Shown here one piece after another: positions 1 to 8,878 of a stretch of 64,000 nt of DNA (the stretch's first letter is position 1; the number at the start of each line of letters is the position of its first letter). The stretch is from Candidatus Colwellia aromaticivorans (lineage in GTDB: Bacteria > Pseudomonadota > Gammaproteobacteria > Enterobacterales > Alteromonadaceae). The translations under genes were made by a program, and so were the position numbers. The notes beneath the pieces are model-generated. The model was not told the DNA's origin and searched no databases. It saw only the letters and a list, made by a program, of their open reading frames with translations. The DNA is taken from positions 1 through 64,000 of the forward strand of contig NZ_QOLD01000045.1 of the NCBI RefSeq assembly GCF_003333305.1, in the 5' to 3' direction.

Positions 1-1
1 T

Positions 2-94
2 GAACATCCTGAGCGATGGTCAAAAAAAGAGAGAAACTGGCAGCCAATAGGCGCTGTGGAGTTAAATCCAGAGCAGCACAAAGAAGCTGCTTAA
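2..94 (+). CDS. 3' end of a gene, probably an IS3-type transposase OrfB
   Basis: An open frame enters from the left edge and ends at a TAA at 92-94, giving the last 30 residues of a protein. The tail contains HPERW, a basic stretch, then NWQPIGAVELNPE, which resembles the C-termini of IS3-group transposases (PERW...W...V.LNP). Only 30 residues are visible and no inverted repeat can be confirmed, so the family is an inference. No gene follows until position 308; the intervening 213 bases hold a TATAAT-like box at 172-177 that could serve the next gene. Confidence 0.45.
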   Translation, partial: EHPERWSKKERNWQPIGAVELNPEQHKEAA

Positions 95-307
95 CAATTT
101 AGGCGACAACTGCCTTGAAAAACGCCGTAATTGATTAATCTTGAGTATATCCCTTACATTTTTAATTCTTGTATAATTTATCGGCATAGAAATAGAAAAG
201 TTTAATTTTTGAACCTGATTATTATTTTAGTTTCGGATTAACCTTTTTACCCAAGGTAAACCTTGCTAAAATTCACATCATAAAATTTATAACCACTAGG
301 ACTTTTC

Positions 308-1240
308 ATGGCAATTAACTGGTTTCCCGGTCATATGCACAAAGCACAAAAAGAAATTAAAGAAATATTGCCACAAATAGATGTGGTTATTGAAGTGTGT
401 GATGCGCGATTACCCTTTAGTAGTGAAAATCCAATGATCACTGAAATAAGAGGCGATAAGCCACTTATTAAAATTCTCAATAAAAGTGATTTAGCTGATG
501 CGGAAAAAACAAAGCTGTGGTTAGCCTATTTAGAATCGCAACATAACGTTAAAGCGATTGCTTTAACGACAGAAAATACCGCTACCGCGAAAACTATTCC
601 TGATTTAATTCGCAAACTTGTCCCTAATAAGGATGAGGAAGGTAAACAAATAAATGCCATGATCATGGGAATTCCTAATGTAGGTAAATCAACGTTGATC
701 AATACCTTAGTAGGTAAAGCGAAAGCTAAAGTAGGTAATGAACCTGCAGTCACTAAAGGTCAACAACGTATTCGCCTTGAAGAAGGCTTATACCTTTTTG
801 ATACGCCAGGTATGTTGTGGCCAAAAATTGCGAATGAAAATAGTGGCTATCGTTTGGCCGTGTCAGGCGCGGTTAAAGATACCGCTTTTGATCATGATGA
901 CATTGCTTATTTTGCTGCAGAATATTTGTTAGCTAATTACCCTGAACGTTTAGTAGAACGTTATCAGCTTGATGAAACGCCGCAACATGAAGAAGATTTA
1001 ATTGAAGCGATTGGCAGAAGGCGTGGCTGTGTACGCAGTGGTGGTCATATTGACATGCATAAAGCCGCAGTGATTTTGATCAATGAAATAAGAGATAAAA
1101 CGCTAGGTGCAATTACCTTTGAAATACCTGATATTATTGATAAAGAGAATCACCATTTTAATGAATTAGAAGCCAAAAGAGTTGCTACTCGTGAAGCTAA
1201 AAAGCTGGCGAGAGGACGTGGTAGGAAAAATAAAAGGTAA
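308..1240 (+). CDS. rbgA: Ribosome biogenesis GTPase, YlqF/RbgA type
   Basis: This is a circularly permuted GTPase of the YlqF/RbgA family, known to act in assembly of the large ribosomal subunit. The motifs occur in permuted order: NKSD (G4) near residue 58, the P-loop GIPNVGKST near residue 120, and DTPG (G3) near residue 162. The N-terminus begins with the family signature NWFPGHM, which fixes the ATG at 308. The C-terminus is very basic (RGRGRKNKR), consistent with rRNA contact. At 310 residues it has the usual family length. The HIT-family gene starts five bases after its stop, so the two are probably cotranscribed. Confidence 0.93.
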   Translation: MAINWFPGHMHKAQKEIKEILPQIDVVIEVCDARLPFSSENPMITEIRGDKPLIKILNKSDLADAEKTKLWLAYLESQHNVKAIALTTENTATAKTIPDLIRKLVPNKDEEGKQINAMIMGIPNVGKSTLINTLVGKAKAKVGNEPAVTKGQQRIRLEEGLYLFDTPGMLWPKIANENSGYRLAVSGAVKDTAFDHDDIAYFAAEYLLANYPERLVERYQLDETPQHEEDLIEAIGRRRGCVRSGGHIDMHKAAVILINEIRDKTLGAITFEIPDIIDKENHHFNELEAKRVATREAKKLARGRGRKNKR

Positions 1241-1245
1241 TAATA

Positions 1246-1692
1246 ATGACTGAACAAACTGAAGCAACATTTACTTTACATCCACAACTAGCTAAAGACT
1301 GTTTTGAATTAGCAGAGTTTCCCTTGTGTAAGCTATTATTATGCAATGATAGCGCTTACCCTTGGTTTGTTTTGGTACCCAAAGTTAATGATATTACAGA
1401 TATCTATCAATTAGACTGGCAACAACAACAGCAATTACTTAATGAATCAAGCTTACTCAGTGAGTTAGTTATGCAAGCTTTTGTTGGTGATAAAATGAAT
1501 GTAGCTGCGCTTGGCAATGTAGTTGAACAATTACATGTACATCATGTGGTGCGTTTTAAAAACGATGTTAGTTGGCCTAAACCTATCTGGGGACAACAAC
1601 CGTTAACCCCCTATACCAAAATGGAATTAGCCGCGATAAAAGATAAAGTATTACCGAAATTGGCTGTTGTTTTAGAATCTATTACAAGCTAG
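1246..1692 (+). CDS. HIT-domain protein (nucleotide hydrolase/transferase family)
   Basis: The 148-residue protein carries the histidine triad motif as HVHHVV near residue 103 (general form H-x-H-x-H-x-x, here slightly deviant), preceded by VAALGNVVEQL, a typical HIT context. HIT proteins hydrolyse or transfer nucleotides on phosphoramidate, adenylate or dinucleoside polyphosphate substrates; the substrate of this one cannot be told. It starts only five bases after rbgA and probably shares its transcript. Its stop lies three bases from the stop of the convergent patatin-like gene. Confidence 0.85.
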   Translation: MTEQTEATFTLHPQLAKDCFELAEFPLCKLLLCNDSAYPWFVLVPKVNDITDIYQLDWQQQQQLLNESSLLSELVMQAFVGDKMNVAALGNVVEQLHVHHVVRFKNDVSWPKPIWGQQPLTPYTKMELAAIKDKVLPKLAVVLESITS

Positions 1693-1695
1693 AAA

Positions 1696-2481
1696 CTATT
1701 TTAAGGAGTGGTATAGGGCATATTTTTGCCTGGCGATTGTTGATTGCATGGCGTCAAAGGCTTGGTTAGCAATATTATAAGCTCCCCAATCTCGCGTTTT
1801 CAGAACCTTGGGGTTTTCTGATAAATCACGAATGAAGTTTTTGATTTTATTTTGAATTTTTCCTATTGGGCTTGTTAACTCAACTTTATTATCAAATGAA
1901 TTTGAAAAGTGATTGTCATGTTCAATGCTGACAGCTAAGTTAACAGCAATGGTTAGCTCTGTATCATCATTAAAAGAAGGAGCAATTGGAACAGGATTTA
2001 ATACACCACCATCAATTAAATGACTTCCTTTATAATTAACCGGAGTAAAAAATAAAGGTAAAGATATTGATGCTCTTACTGCATCAAATAATCGTCCAGA
2101 AGTTAGCCAAACTTCTTTTTCATTGTTAACATCTGCCGCTACAGCAGTAAAAGATATAGGCAAATCTTCAATTAAAATATCACCAACAATATCAATTAGT
2201 TTATTTATTATCCTATCACCCTTTACTATTCCACCTGAACTCCAAGAAATATCCAATAAACTCATTACATCAACTTTAGTTAGTTCACAAACCCATTCTT
2301 CAAAAGCATCTAGCTTTCCTGCTGCATAAACTGCTCCAATAAGCGCTCCAGCAGAGCAACCTGAAATAGATTGAATACTACATCCACTCTTTTCCAATTC
2401 ATAAATTATTCCAATATGAGCTAACCCTCTAGCCCCACCACTTCCTAGGACCAGAGAAACGCGTTTTCCTTTTAATTCCAT
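1696..2481 (-). CDS. Patatin-like phospholipase (RssA-type)
   Basis: This 261-residue protein has the oxyanion-hole motif GSGGARG at residues 13-19, the nucleophile elbow GCSAG around residue 41-45 (serine nucleophile), and DGG in DGGVLNP near residue 157, completing the Ser-Asp dyad of patatins. Length and layout match the short bacterial RssA/YchK type. No signal peptide is visible, so it is probably cytoplasmic or peripheral to the membrane. It is convergent with the HIT gene and separated from the next accessory cluster by 376 bases. The substrate is not known; bacterial members are usually assigned esterase or phospholipase activity. Confidence 0.88.
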   Translation of the reverse strand: MELKGKRVSLVLGSGGARGLAHIGIIYELEKSGCSIQSISGCSAGALIGAVYAAGKLDAFEEWVCELTKVDVMSLLDISWSSGGIVKGDRIINKLIDIVGDILIEDLPISFTAVAADVNNEKEVWLTSGRLFDAVRASISLPLFFTPVNYKGSHLIDGGVLNPVPIAPSFNDDTELTIAVNLAVSIEHDNHFSNSFDNKVELTSPIGKIQNKIKNFIRDLSENPKVLKTRDWGAYNIANQAFDAMQSTIARQKYALYHSLK

Positions 2482-2857
2482 TCATTGAATCCTAGTCAGT
2501 CTCAGAAAATATTAATTAATACACTACTATTGCGAATTGAATTAACTCAAGCGATCATAAGTGTCTGTATCAATAAATGACATATGACAGTGAAAACAGT
2601 AATCTAGCGATTTGGAATTTAGCCCAGGTGATGATAAAAAATCTAAAGTTAAAATTTTATTGAGTTTAAAGGATTGTCGAAAACTTTTCTCACGTGAGAA
2701 GGAAAAATAAAAAGAAGGCCGCTTAGTGCTAAATAAGTCTTTTTATTTCATTTGATTAAAGTCATTTTTTATATTTATATCATAATATTGTATTTGGTTG
2801 CTTTTTGAATAAAAAGCAACTATTACTAGGTATAGCTGCAATTTCAAAGGAATTTTA
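2482..2857. other. Intergenic region with a palindrome and a hairpin
   Basis: No gene is visible. Two ordered structures are present: a perfect 14-base palindrome TTCTCACGTGAGAA at 2687-2700, which could be an operator, and a perfect 10-bp hairpin at 2797-2820 described separately. The region is AT-rich and lies between the patatin gene (leftward) and the hydrolase gene (rightward), so it must contain both promoters, but no clear -35/-10 pair stands out. Confidence 0.5.
2797..2820 (+). promoter_or_regulatory. Leader hairpin before the hydrolase gene
   Basis: GTTGCTTTTT at 2797-2806 and AAAAAGCAAC at 2811-2820 form a perfect 10-bp stem with a four-base loop (GAAT). It sits 37 bases before the ATG at 2858. 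It has no T-run after it on the + strand, so it is not an obvious terminator in that direction; it could be a 5'-UTR structure. Function is unknown. Confidence 0.45.
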
Positions 2858-3658
2858 ATGCCTATATCTCCAGGAAATAGACCCGCTATTCTAGTTGTAC
2901 ATGGTGTTCAACTAGGCGAAGACAGCGAACTACACCAAGATGAATCTATTCGAGAATTAGTGTTATCAAGGCTTAACGGGACTCATTTTGACTTCGATGT
3001 AGATTTGTACAAATACGAAAATATTTCCGATGATAGCCAAGACAAATTCAAAAACCTTTCTAAGCTTCTTATCAGCTCCCCTATAGGAAAAGCTATCGCG
3101 CCATCTGTAATCGATATAGTTGGTGATGTGGTTATTTCGTTAGCCAATAATTCGACTGCCCACAAAATTAGAGAAGGACTAAAAGATAAAATTATTGAGT
3201 ATTACAATGCTGGAACGCCTTTATATATTGTTGCCCATAGTTTAGGAACTGTATACCTATTTGATGTAATAAATGAATTAATCAGTGATAGTGATTATTT
3301 TAATCGCGATGATTTATTAGAATGGCCAGTTCAAGGGATGATAACTATAGGGAGTCCTTTAGGGCTTGCAATGTTTAAAAATACAGGTCGAAAAACAGCA
3401 AAAAATTTAGGGGCAGGACGATATAACTTTAAATGGTTAAATTATTTCGATGTCAACGACCCAGTTGTTTCAGGCAATATTTTTGGTAAAACATTATCCA
3501 ATGTAAAAATTGCTGAAAAATACAAAAAAAAGGGTAACAATTTTGGATGGTTTATCAGAGATTTTCCTGTGGATACAGGGAAGACTTGGTTGCTAGCTCA
3601 TACCGCTTACTGGGATAGTGCGGTTGTTGGTGATGGACTTGTAAATATGATGGTTTAA
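2858..3658 (+). CDS. Predicted serine hydrolase (alpha/beta fold)
   Basis: The 266-residue protein opens with a beta-strand and oxyanion region, ILVVHGV (residues 11-17), then a nucleophile elbow AHSLG near residue 127. A later NDPV near residue 204 and LAHTAYW near residue 248 are good candidates for the catalytic Asp and His. Together these indicate a lipase/esterase-like alpha/beta hydrolase. No signal peptide is visible, although residues 70-100 are hydrophobic (SPIGKAIAPSVIDIVGDVVI). The lipoprotein gene starts nine bases after its stop with a good ribosome binding site, so the two form a likely operon. Codon use is AT-rich and it stands among orphan genes, suggesting transfer. Substrate unknown. 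Confidence 0.7.
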   Translation: MPISPGNRPAILVVHGVQLGEDSELHQDESIRELVLSRLNGTHFDFDVDLYKYENISDDSQDKFKNLSKLLISSPIGKAIAPSVIDIVGDVVISLANNSTAHKIREGLKDKIIEYYNAGTPLYIVAHSLGTVYLFDVINELISDSDYFNRDDLLEWPVQGMITIGSPLGLAMFKNTGRKTAKNLGAGRYNFKWLNYFDVNDPVVSGNIFGKTLSNVKIAEKYKKKGNNFGWFIRDFPVDTGKTWLLAHTAYWDSAVVGDGLVNMMV

Positions 3659-3667
3659 GGAAGAAAA

Positions 3668-4186
3668 ATGAAATATTTATTCATAGCTATATCAATCACA
3701 GCGCTAACAGCATGTACTAATCATTTATACCAAGGTAAAACAACATATCAAGATAATGGTAAAACCTGTGAAGCACTTGTCTATTGGAATAATACTACTC
3801 ATATATTCAATAGCGAAGGAAAATCCAGCTCTGTCGTTATTAGAAATGCGAGCAACCCCGGTAGCTTTACATTGAGCGACACAAGAGAAGAAAACCTCAT
3901 CTTAATGCTTCCTTCTGGTGAATATGAAGATGTTATCTATAACAGCCATAATGATACAGAGCTAGTGTGTGGTGTTTTTAGTGGGAAGGGGGCGCATCAA
4001 AAGGGAGAAGTTTCTCGTACAGAATTTAAGTTGTTTTGTAATAAAATACCAAACCCACTAAAACCGAATACAAATGGAATAAAAGCTAAATATAAGCCTT
4101 TTATCTTTGTGATGTTAGCGCCAAAATCAGAGTTTTCGTGGGCAGGCGAAGAGCTTAAAGCTGAAATATCTCTTAGCTGTAAATAA
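3668..4186 (+). CDS. Putative lipoprotein of unknown function
   Basis: The 172-residue product begins MKYLFIAISITALTAC, a short lipoprotein signal with lipobox LTAC and lipidated Cys at residue 16. AAGGAAG lies just before the ATG. The mature protein has four further cysteines (around residues 36, 101, 124 and 171), which could form two disulfides in the periplasm. I do not recognise the family. Its tight linkage to the upstream hydrolase suggests that the pair works together, for instance as enzyme and periplasmic partner or protector; that is inference only. Confidence 0.65.
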   Translation: MKYLFIAISITALTACTNHLYQGKTTYQDNGKTCEALVYWNNTTHIFNSEGKSSSVVIRNASNPGSFTLSDTREENLILMLPSGEYEDVIYNSHNDTELVCGVFSGKGAHQKGEVSRTEFKLFCNKIPNPLKPNTNGIKAKYKPFIFVMLAPKSEFSWAGEELKAEISLSCK

Positions 4187-4514
4187 CTAGTTAGTGAGCC
4201 TTTAATCTTTTCATGAGCTTATGTCTGTAATTAGTACAATGGACTCTTTCTAACAAACTTACTATTAGACCAAATATCACTTAAACTATTTGGTTGTTTA
4301 TTTATTTGCTCAAAAATCATCAGGAATCCCTCAAGCTATTTTAAAAAGGTATAGGTTAGAATCCTTTAACACCAAAAAATAACTATAAAGCGATACTGCT
4401 CATCTAAGGAAACAGGATAAGCGCTTCAATTGGAAAAAGTAGTTGGTTATAATGTGGTGTAGGTTTCTAAAACCGAAAACATTATTTTACTTACCAATTT
4501 ATATAGGAACAAAT
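4187..4514. other. Intergenic region, nothing recognised
   Basis: AT-rich spacer between the lipoprotein gene and the YtoQ-like gene. I see no convincing reading frame, RNA gene or strong terminator. An upstream in-frame ATG at 4443 exists for the next gene but lacks family support. Confidence 0.5.
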
Positions 4515-4958
4515 ATGGACTTGAATGTATACCTCTCAGGCGAAATACACACAGACTGGAGACAACGCTTAAAAGAGGGTTGCGATGCGCACAATTTATC
4601 CATTGTTTTCACTTCGGCTGTTACAAACCATGAGGCTAGTGATAGCGCGGGCGATATCCTTGGAAAAGAGGATGATAACTTTTGGCGTGATCATAAGTCG
4701 GCCAAAGTGAACGCAATACGAACCAAAACACTTATTGAAAACTGTGACGTAGCTGTAGTTCGCTTCGGAAATAAATACAAACAGTGGAATGCGGCTTTTG
4801 ATGCGGGATATTGTGCTGCAATGGGAACACCTTATATCACTCTTCATGATGAAGATATAGTTCATCCCCTAAAGGAAGTCGATTCGTCAGCTATGGCTTG
4901 GGCTACAACACCAGAGCAAGTTATTGAGATTTTAAAATATGTTCTCACCAAAGCATAA
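4515..4958 (+). CDS. YtoQ-family protein
   Basis: The protein is 147 residues from the ATG at 4515, which follows AGGAAC and starts MDLNVYLSGEIHTDW, matching the N-terminus of YtoQ proteins (VYL.GEIH..W). An in-frame ATG 72 bases upstream would add residues that the family lacks, so I prefer the shorter form. Other family hallmarks are NHEASD near residue 41, FGNKYKQWNAAFDAGYCAAMG near residue 94-114, and HPLKE. YtoQ is distantly related to nucleoside 2-deoxyribosyltransferase-like folds; its biochemical function is not established. It stands alone between long spacers. Confidence 0.8.
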   Translation: MDLNVYLSGEIHTDWRQRLKEGCDAHNLSIVFTSAVTNHEASDSAGDILGKEDDNFWRDHKSAKVNAIRTKTLIENCDVAVVRFGNKYKQWNAAFDAGYCAAMGTPYITLHDEDIVHPLKEVDSSAMAWATTPEQVIEILKYVLTKA

Positions 4959-5072
4959 TACTTAACAATAATTTAAAGCAGAACTTCTAACCGTTAATAG
5001 CGTTCCACTTTCGTATCACCTCTTAGCCAGCGACTTTGTGCGGTTAAGCGGGCGTTTTGTTTTTAGGATATT

Positions 5073-5339
5073 ATGAATAAAAATTCCATTCCACTGTTTA
5101 TTGGCGTAATTTTTAGCCTTGTAGCAATTTGGTTAGTAAATGATTATTTGTTGGTAGATCAATGCCTAGATAATGGTGGCAGCTTTGATTACAGTAAAGC
5201 CGAGTGTTTATTAGAGAATGGCGATGTAAAATCATCAGAGTTAGGCGCGTATTTCATGGCAATATATTTTTTTATGGGTGTATTGATTTCGTTATTTTTT
5301 TCATTTTCTATTCGAAAAATTTTCAATGTTGAGCAGTAA
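5073..5339 (+). CDS. Small membrane protein, unknown
   Basis: An 88-residue frame with two hydrophobic segments, residues 7-27 and 62-81, separated by a short polar loop holding two cysteines (CLDNGGSFDYSKAEC). The loop, Cys-(13 residues)-Cys, would lie outside the membrane if both termini are cytoplasmic and could form a disulfide. The start is preceded by TTTAGGAT, a fair ribosome binding site. I do not recognise a family. It is an orphan between two long spacers. Confidence 0.55.
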   Translation: MNKNSIPLFIGVIFSLVAIWLVNDYLLVDQCLDNGGSFDYSKAECLLENGDVKSSELGAYFMAIYFFMGVLISLFFSFSIRKIFNVEQ

Positions 5340-5718
5340 AAATTGTAAAGCGCTTAAACCATAAAAATACAGTTGTTACAGCTTGTTTCTCGCTATTTAC
5401 TGAAATTTGACAAGAAAATGATCGTCGTGATTTGTCACTAGACTTTTTTATAAAGTCATCTACAAAACCAGAGACTAAAGGAAGCACACCACTTCTATGT
5501 GTGCATATTCTATGCAGGAATATGTCGCCAATAAAGTACGAAATATGGACGACAATATAACAAAATACCTTGTTGCTCCTGTTGATATTATAGCGCTTAA
5601 AGTGTGGGACATATCATAAGGACTTAAACATAAGTATAAGAGAAACTGTGGCTAAATAATTTCAGCCAACAGTTGTTTAGCCACTAATAAGGGGGCATTA
5701 ATTTTTTGGAGAACTATT
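5340..5718. other. Intergenic region with small inverted repeats
   Basis: No gene is seen. GCACAC/GTGTGC at about 5485-5504 can form a short hairpin, and GTGGCTAAA at 5648-5656 pairs perfectly with TTTAGCCAC at 5676-5684, 35 bases before the thioesterase start. The hexamer GCGCTT within AAAGCGCTTAAA-like strings occurs near both ends of the gap. None of these can be assigned a function. Confidence 0.45.
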
Positions 5719-6120
5719 TTGGCAACTAAAGAAGAAATTGAAAATTTCATGATAACTGACTTTCCTCAAGCTAAGTGCATTGTCGAATCCGTTGGAGAAC
5801 AATCAGCAACGGTGAGGCATGCAATAGGGTTTGATGAATTAAGACCCGGTGGCACAGTCTCTGGACCCGTTTTAATGGCTGTTGCTGATTATGCTTTATA
5901 TGTGGCTATTTTAGGTGAGCTAGGAATGGTTTCACATGCAGTAACCACCAGTTTGACGATTAATTTTATGAGAAAGCCCTCACCAGCAAAAGATATTATT
6001 GGTAAATGTACGTTGCTAAAAATAGGAAAATCCCTCGTGGTTGGTGAAGTTTCTTTATATTCCGAAGATGATACCAACGCGGTAGCCCACGTGGTTGGAA
6101 CATATTCAATACCTAAATAG
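5719..6120 (+). CDS. Hotdog-fold thioesterase, PaaI family
   Basis: This 133-residue protein starts at a TTG preceded by TTTGGAGAAC. It shows the single hotdog domain of PaaI-type thioesterases: RPGGTVSGPVLMAVADYALY (residues 38-57) contains the Gly-rich turn and the acidic residue on the central helix, followed by TTSLTINFMRKP (residues 76-87) typical of the family's second beta element. Such enzymes hydrolyse acyl-CoA thioesters as tetramers. The substrate is unknown. The nearest ATG is at residue 11 and would cut the family N-terminus, which supports the TTG start. Confidence 0.8.
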   Translation: MATKEEIENFMITDFPQAKCIVESVGEQSATVRHAIGFDELRPGGTVSGPVLMAVADYALYVAILGELGMVSHAVTTSLTINFMRKPSPAKDIIGKCTLLKIGKSLVVGEVSLYSEDDTNAVAHVVGTYSIPK

Positions 6121-6183
6121 AGGTGAAGGTAATGTGCTTTTTGAGCCATTACCATTAACTAGTCAGATAAAAGACGGTGCAAT

Positions 6184-6687
6184 ATGAAAGTATATTTTTC
6201 GCACGGAAAAGAAAGCGGCTCTTGGGGACAGCAAAATAAAAAGGCTTGCAAATATTGCTAAAGAGCATAACTACAGCGTTGATAATATTGATTATTCAGA
6301 TATCTTTGAGCCAGATCTTAGAGTCGAACGACTACTAAAAGTATTAGAAAATGTAGAAGAAGATTTTTTGCTTGTGGGATCAAGCATGGGGGGGGATGTT
6401 TCTTTAGTTGCTTCAGAACAAGTTAATGTGAAAGGCGTTTTTTTATTAGCGCCAGCTCTATTTATGCAAGGGTATAAAAACAAACTTATAATCATAATGC
6501 TAATATAGAAATTGTTCACGGTTGGTCAGATGACATTATTCCACCAGAAAACTCCATTTTATTTGCTAAAAATAGTGACTGTTTATTGCATTTGATTTCT
6601 GGGGATCATCGGCTTAATTCTTCGATAACGGTTATTGAAAAATTATTTTCACAGTTTATTCTCTCTCAAGTAGATAACAAAGCATAA
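6184..6687 (+). pseudogene. Alpha/beta hydrolase with two frameshifts
   Basis: Reading from ATG 6184, the frame is MKVYFSHGKESGSWG, then an extra base near 6229 shifts the frame; the second frame runs through a nucleophile elbow GSSMGG to about 6480, where a base is lost and the first frame resumes as HGWSDDIIPPEN (Asp) and SGDHRL (His), ending at TAA 6685-6687. The start and the stop are in the same frame, so one insertion and one deletion compensate. The complete protein would have been about 167 residues with an intact Ser-Asp-His triad. A run of eight G at the elbow is prone to slippage. Sequencing error is an alternative explanation. Confidence 0.75.
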
Positions 6688-6877
6688 CAATGAGTTACTA
6701 CCGTTTACTATTTATTTGTAATTAGATAAATTTGAACAAACATGCAATTCATTATATCTGTATACTCACAAAAGAGTCCTTAATATCTTTTATTTTTTGG
6801 TTGTAGCGTAAAATTTCGCTTCGCTATATTCTAATTATTAATTATTAATTATTAATTTTTGAGTTATTGATATTCTG

Positions 6878-7689
6878 ATGAAATGTTTTTTTGAAAAGCT
6901 ATTATTATTCTTTCTTTTTGTTATTACCTCAGCATTATCTAGTTTTCCAAGCTATTGCCAAGCTTTAGACATAGCACAAGAAAATAATTCAGCATTAGGC
7001 TCTTTTGCCACCATCATTACAGAGTCAGAGAAAGTGAATTCAGCGGATGAAATATTAATAAAATTCCAGCAAGGAGGAGGTTATAAATCTAAAACAGTTA
7101 TTTAAGCTTTGGTATTAATGATGAGTTATTTTGAGCTTGATGTTAATTTTCCTGTCGAAGCAAGTGTCTTACTCATCAGAGTTGAATCACCTGACCCAAT
7201 GGTTATACCGTTTTATATTCGAAATATAGAAGAACGTTATCAGGTGTTAACGGTTGAAAGTTTTCGCTATGGTATTGTGTATGGTGCAATTATGGCTTTG
7301 ATACTCTATAACTTGTTCTTGGCTGTCAGTCTTAAGAGTAGTGAAAATTTATTATATTCACTTTATATATTTGCATGTATGTTGATGAATATCTCATCAT
7401 ATACAGGGCATCTCATTGCTGGGTTATTGTTTTTGTTGATGTTTTTACTTTTAAACAGCAACTTAAGAAACTGTACAACTTTGTGATGCTTTATGTTTTG
7501 TGGATAATTGCAACAGTTGGCTTAAGTATTTTATTCGATAATCATGCTATTTCAATTAAGCTAGCATTTATTAATATGTTTATATTCTCACTGCTAGTGA
7601 TGAGCCTTGGGGTGGTCGCAATTATTAAGAAACTTCAATCGGCCCATTATTTCTTCTTCGCTACATTAATGGGGTATGTGGAGCGTTAA
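6878..7689 (+). pseudogene. Broken 7TMR-DISM receptor protein
   Basis: A signal-peptide start (residues 1-30) is followed by a short region ending at an in-frame TAA (7103-7105); the same frame continues with a stretch resembling the end of a periplasmic 7TMR-DISM extracellular domain and first membrane helices (RYGIVYGAIMALILYNLFLAVS). Near 7450 the frame shifts and further helices follow in the frame ending at 7689. The usual extracellular domain is largely missing and no GGDEF, kinase or other output domain follows. In the family these proteins are membrane sensors. This copy has lost its sensor core and output and is a remnant. Confidence 0.7.
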
Positions 7690-7693
7690 TTAC

Positions 7694-7733
7694 CTGTTTG
7701 ACTGTTTGACTGTTTGACTGTTTGACTGTTTGA
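7694..7733 (+). repeat. Five perfect copies of an 8-bp repeat
   Basis: The octamer CTGTTTGA is repeated five times without error from 7694 to 7733. It starts five bases after the stop of the broken 7TMR-DISM gene. Eight is not a multiple of three, so copy-number change would shift a reading frame crossing it; no intact frame crosses it now. Confidence 0.95.
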
Positions 7734-7947
7734 GTTAATTAATTTAGCGGATAAGCAGCTATATACTACAAATGATTTAGGAAAAAACTGTGTTGCTTAT
7801 TAATCAAAATAACAGTCATAACCTAATATAGGATTACAAAAGATCAGCTTTCGTCGCTGAGTGTTCGTTAGCTGGATAATTTTGGTTCTAATAACCAACT
7901 TTAATTGCTAGATAATTACTCACGCAACATGCTCTTAGGGGATTACA

Positions 7948-8781
7948 ATGTCCAAACGAATAAAATTTTATAGTCATCACCTTCCGATAATACTATTGCT
8001 TGTGGTACTGCCAGTCACGGAACTGTATGCTGACGAGATTGATTTAAATGAAGTTTTACGTAATAGCTCCATGGGTAATTACAAAGGTTACGCTGAGTTT
8101 AAGATGGGCCATTATGGAAATGCCCGTAAAATTTGGGAGGCTCTTGCTCAGCGCGGCAATGCTGAAGCCAGTTTCAATTTAGGCATACTTTATGAAGATG
8201 GCTTGGGGGTCACCCAAGATTTGACTAAAGCGTTACTTTATTATGAGACAGCGGCTATTGGTGGAAGTTTTAAGGCTCAATACCGGCTAGGGTTGCTTTA
8301 TTTTGTCGGGAAGACGGTGCCTTTAAATAAGGTCAAAGCAAAACGTTGGTTGACAGAGGCCGCCGCAGGGGGTGATAGGGACTCGATAGAAATGTTGGCA
8401 ATGTTGAATGGTGCGAGTAACAGTCAACGAGATAGGGACTTTTTACGCGCCGAAACTGCCCATGCCTCCGCGGATTATATTCAAGCTGCCAACATATGGC
8501 AGCGCCTTGCCGATGACAATGATATTATTTCTAGAACCCGTTTAGCTTGGTTGTATGAAAAAGGTCAGGGTGTCAAACGGGATCTCAAACGCGCGGCAGA
8601 GCTATTTCGCCACTCAGCAATGGATGGTGATCCTGACGCCCAATATGCGCTTGCGGTAATGTTGCAAACGGGTATAGGGCAGGCGAAAGACCTTCAGGAA
8701 TCAGATATATGGTTACAAAGAGCTGCTGATTTAGGACATCGCGCTGCGGCCTTGGCCTTAGCTCAGACAGAAGAGAAGTAG
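7948..8781 (+). CDS. Sel1-repeat protein, exported
   Basis: The 277-residue product has a basic N-terminus and hydrophobic segment (residues 11-28, ending at an Ala-Asp junction) consistent with a signal peptide. The rest is built from Sel1-like repeats: units of about 36 residues such as AEASFNLGILYEDGLGVTQDLTKALLYY, KAQYRLGLLYFVGKT, SRTRLAWLYEKGQGVKRDLKRA and AQYALAVMLQTGIGQAKDLQES. These fold as alpha/alpha solenoids that bind partner proteins. The partner is unknown. Its codon use is richer in GC than that of the preceding accessory genes. Confidence 0.85.
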   Translation: MSKRIKFYSHHLPIILLLVVLPVTELYADEIDLNEVLRNSSMGNYKGYAEFKMGHYGNARKIWEALAQRGNAEASFNLGILYEDGLGVTQDLTKALLYYETAAIGGSFKAQYRLGLLYFVGKTVPLNKVKAKRWLTEAAAGGDRDSIEMLAMLNGASNSQRDRDFLRAETAHASADYIQAANIWQRLADDNDIISRTRLAWLYEKGQGVKRDLKRAAELFRHSAMDGDPDAQYALAVMLQTGIGQAKDLQESDIWLQRAADLGHRAAALALAQTEEK

Positions 8782-8878
8782 CGAGCTTGGTCTATCATGC
8801 TAATTTATCTAACTCATTAATTTTTAGTTAAAAATCATTAAGGCGTTATGTATTTAGTTAAATAGGAGTCGGAAAAAT

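Noticed and set aside
4443-4514. Upstream ATG extension of the YtoQ-like protein
   Set aside because: The extra residues do not belong to the family and the ATG at 4515 has a better ribosome binding site.
4962-5055. attC-like (integron cassette) site before the small membrane protein, with ACTTAAC and GTTAAGC boxes and a GCGGGCGTT end
   Set aside because: The inner boxes do not pair well, there is no integrase gene, and no second site with the same pattern was found near the neighbouring genes.
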